Shown: positions 5,094 through 6,195 of the stretch, piece by piece
Position numbering within the stretch: position 1 is the stretch's first letter
Layout of the letters: every line of letters starts with the position of its first letter
Assembly (NCBI RefSeq): GCF_001279775.1
Contig: NZ_LGDG01000279.1
Span: 1 to 6,195 of the forward strand
Length of the DNA: 6,195 nt
Reading direction: 5' to 3'
Origin: Streptomyces sp. MMG1533
GTDB taxonomy: Bacteria > Actinomycetota > Actinomycetes > Streptomycetales > Streptomycetaceae
Notes under the pieces: generated by a model
What the model saw: the letters and a program-made list of their open reading frames with translations, nothing else
Database searches by the model: none
Told to the model about the DNA's origin: nothing
Translations under genes and position numbers: made by a program

Positions 5094-6041
5094 ATGACGA
5101 CTCATGCACGGGTCATGCTGGCCGGACTTCTCCTCGCGTGCGGCACCCTCGCGGTGGCCGTCGGCGTCACGGACGACGACACTCCGGCCGCCGAGGCCAA
5201 GACCGCGTCGAAGGGGCCGTACGTCGCCCTCGGCGACTCCTACACCGCCGGGCCGGAGATCCCCGACCGCACGGGCAGCCCGGCCGGCTGTGACCGTTCC
5301 GACCGCAACTACCCCGCCCTCGTCGCCGCCGGACTCGGCCTGAAGGGCGCCGACTTCCGGGACGTCAGCTGCAGTGGCGCCAAGATCACCGACCTGACGA
5401 CCTCCCAGTCCACCGACGACGGCACCAACCCCGCCCAGCTCAAGGCGATCTCCTCCGACACCCGCCTGGTCACCGTCGGCATCGGCGGCAACGACATCGG
5501 CTTCAGCCCGATGATCAAGCGGTGCGTCGGGGCGGGGGCGCTGTACAAGCTCGCCGGGAGCGGGAAGTACGTGTCCGAGGACGCCCCGTGCGCACGGCAG
5601 TACGCCGGCGATTCCGGCGATTCCGGCGACAGCGTGGGGCAGCGCATCGACGAGGCGGACGAGCGGCTCGCCCGCACGCTGACCGAGGTCCGGCGGCGCG
5701 CCCCGCAGGCTCGGGTGTACGTCGTCGGCTACCCGGCGATCCTGCCCTCCGAGAGCGCCGAATGCGACCGGGAGATGTCCCTCGCACCCGGCGACGTGAC
5801 CTTCCTGCGGGAGACGGAACAGCGGCTCAACAGCATGCTGCGGGAACGCGCCGAGGCCGCGGGCATGGGGTACGTCGACACGTACACGCCCTCCAAGGGC
5901 CACGACGCCTGCTCCGCGGAGGACACCCGGTGGATCGAACCGCTCGTACCGCGCAGCCCCGCGGCGGCGATGCACCCCAATGAGCGGGGCGAGCGGGGGA
6001 TGGCGGACGCGGTGCTGCACACGCTGCGGTCGGCGTTGTAG
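5094..6041 (+). CDS. Secreted SGNH/GDSL-family lipase/esterase
   Basis: This 315-residue precursor is an extracellular ester hydrolase of the Streptomyces GDSL lipase type. A signal peptide is visible: a short N terminus, a hydrophobic core at about 8-25, and a likely cleavage after Ala-Glu-Ala at 33-35. Catalytic blocks are present: GDSYTAG with nucleophile Ser49, oxyanion Gly95 in SCSGAK, Asn133 in GGNDIGF, and His294 in MHPNERGE. The residue three before the His is Ala rather than Asp, so a Ser-His dyad helped by a backbone carbonyl is expected, as known for S. scabies esterase. Six mature-region cysteines (66, 93, 144, 166, 224, 273) would form three disulfides in sequential pairs, as in this family. 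Cys16 lies inside the hydrophobic core and makes a poor lipobox. The ATG at 5094 has AGGA 7 nt upstream. I see no clear promoter in the 76 bp after the terminator. Substrate (lipid, phospholipid or small ester) cannot be told. A Gly-Asp-Ser triplet repeat at 172-180 is unusual. Confidence 0.94.
   Translation: MTTHARVMLAGLLLACGTLAVAVGVTDDDTPAAEAKTASKGPYVALGDSYTAGPEIPDRTGSPAGCDRSDRNYPALVAAGLGLKGADFRDVSCSGAKITDLTTSQSTDDGTNPAQLKAISSDTRLVTVGIGGNDIGFSPMIKRCVGAGALYKLAGSGKYVSEDAPCARQYAGDSGDSGDSVGQRIDEADERLARTLTEVRRRAPQARVYVVGYPAILPSESAECDREMSLAPGDVTFLRETEQRLNSMLRERAEAAGMGYVDTYTPSKGHDACSAEDTRWIEPLVPRSPAAAMHPNERGERGMADAVLHTLRSAL
5607..5633 (+). repeat. 9-bp tandem repeat inside the lipase gene, encoding Gly-Asp-Ser three times
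   Basis: GGCGATTCC occurs twice in succession, followed by the synonymous-at-protein-level GGCGACAGC. It encodes residues 172-180, just after Cys166, in what is probably a surface loop. The two identical units suggest a recent slippage duplication. TCC and AGC Ser codons are mixed, so the third unit is older or independent. Confidence 0.7.
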
Positions 6042-6055
6042 CAGCCGTCGGTGGA

Positions 6056-6090
6056 GTGCCTGGCGTCACTGCGGGGCGTGCGCCAGGTAC
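6056..6090. terminator. Possible bidirectional terminator between convergent genes
   Basis: GTGCCTGGCG (6056-6065) and CGCCAGGTAC (6081-6090) pair over nine of ten positions around a 15-base loop. The element lies between the lipase stop at 6041 and the convergent regulator, and its right arm is inside the last codons of the regulator. The loop is long and there is no T tract, so the call is tentative. Confidence 0.3.
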
Positions 6091-6195
6091 GCCAGTACGG
6101 CCAGCACCCGGCGGTGTCCGCTGTCGCTCGGCGGCAGTCCCAGCTTCAGGAACACGTTGCCGATGTGCTTGTGGACCGCCCGTTCGGTGACCACG
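6066..6195 (-). CDS. LuxR/NarL-type DNA-binding response regulator, C-terminal 42 residues only
   Basis: The gene is cut by the window edge; only its end is visible, reading [20 protein letters not shown] and then a short tail containing [15 protein letters not shown] before a TGA at 6068-6066. This is the second half of a GerE/LuxR helix-turn-helix: the recognition helix ([18 protein letters not shown]) and the final helix. The tail is typical of actinobacterial NarL-family response regulators, normally preceded by an N-terminal receiver domain and paired with a histidine kinase; neither can be seen here. It converges on the lipase with 24 bp between stop codons. It is too short for the usual gene-length cut-offs but is a confident partial gene. 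Whether it regulates the lipase is unknown. Confidence 0.88.
   Translation of the reverse strand, partial: VVTERAVHKHIGNVFLKLGLPPSDSGHRRVLAVLAYLAHAPQ

Noticed and set aside
5127..5147. Lipoprotein signal with Cys16 of the lipase
   Set aside because: Leu at -2 is a poor lipobox match, the preceding hydrophobic stretch is very short, and hydrophobicity continues past the Cys to an Ala-Glu-Ala cleavage site typical of secreted proteins.
5001..6020. 339-residue minus-strand frame opposite the lipase
   Set aside because: It is an antisense shadow with no domain, and it overlaps the terminator stem and the whole lipase gene.

Overview
The window looks like chromosomal DNA from a Streptomyces or a close actinobacterial relative. 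GC is very high with strong third-position bias, and long antisense shadow reading frames lie over almost every gene. The protein types also fit: a MarR regulator, a standalone GTP cyclohydrolase II, an actinobacterial MMPL transporter, a secreted SGNH lipase with six cysteines, and a NarL/LuxR response-regulator tail. I see no insertion sequence, tRNA, rRNA, CRISPR array or phage gene.

Layout. Bases 1-99 are a C-rich non-coding end. Bases 100-1230 (minus) encode a two-domain protein with a RibD-type reductase at the N terminus and a cytidine-deaminase-like domain at the C terminus, the reverse of canonical RibD. Diverging from it at 1303-1818 (plus) is a MarR-family regulator, probably with a leaderless mRNA. 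Bases 1966-2607 encode a standalone GTP cyclohydrolase II (RibA). Bases 2748-4976 encode a 12-helix MMPL/RND transporter, followed by a strong GC-rich terminator at 4991-5017. Bases 5094-6041 encode a secreted SGNH/GDSL lipase-esterase. From 6066 to the window edge (minus) lies the last 42 residues of a LuxR/NarL-type DNA-binding protein, converging on the lipase.

The most interesting part is 100-2607. Three copies of one 16-bp palindrome (consensus GNTTCAAANTTGAAGC, core TTCAA-N2-TTGAA) lie only in the two AT-rich intergenic gaps. One is between the -35 and -10 of the marR promoter, in the gap shared with the divergent reductase-deaminase gene. One overlaps the -35 and spacer of the ribA promoter. 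One lies just downstream of the predicted ribA start, inside a perfect 12-bp inverted repeat. This suggests that the MarR protein represses itself, ribA and probably the reductase-deaminase gene as one regulon.

The three genes could form a dedicated module for the first steps of the riboflavin-type pathway: GTP to the diaminopyrimidine, then deamination and ribosyl reduction. No other rib gene is present in the window. Whether the product feeds flavin, deazaflavin or a specialised metabolite cannot be told from sequence alone. The MMPL gene may have its own promoter, with a different palindrome (GGTGTAGC-GG-GCTACACC) between its -35 and -10, so its link to the module is by position only.
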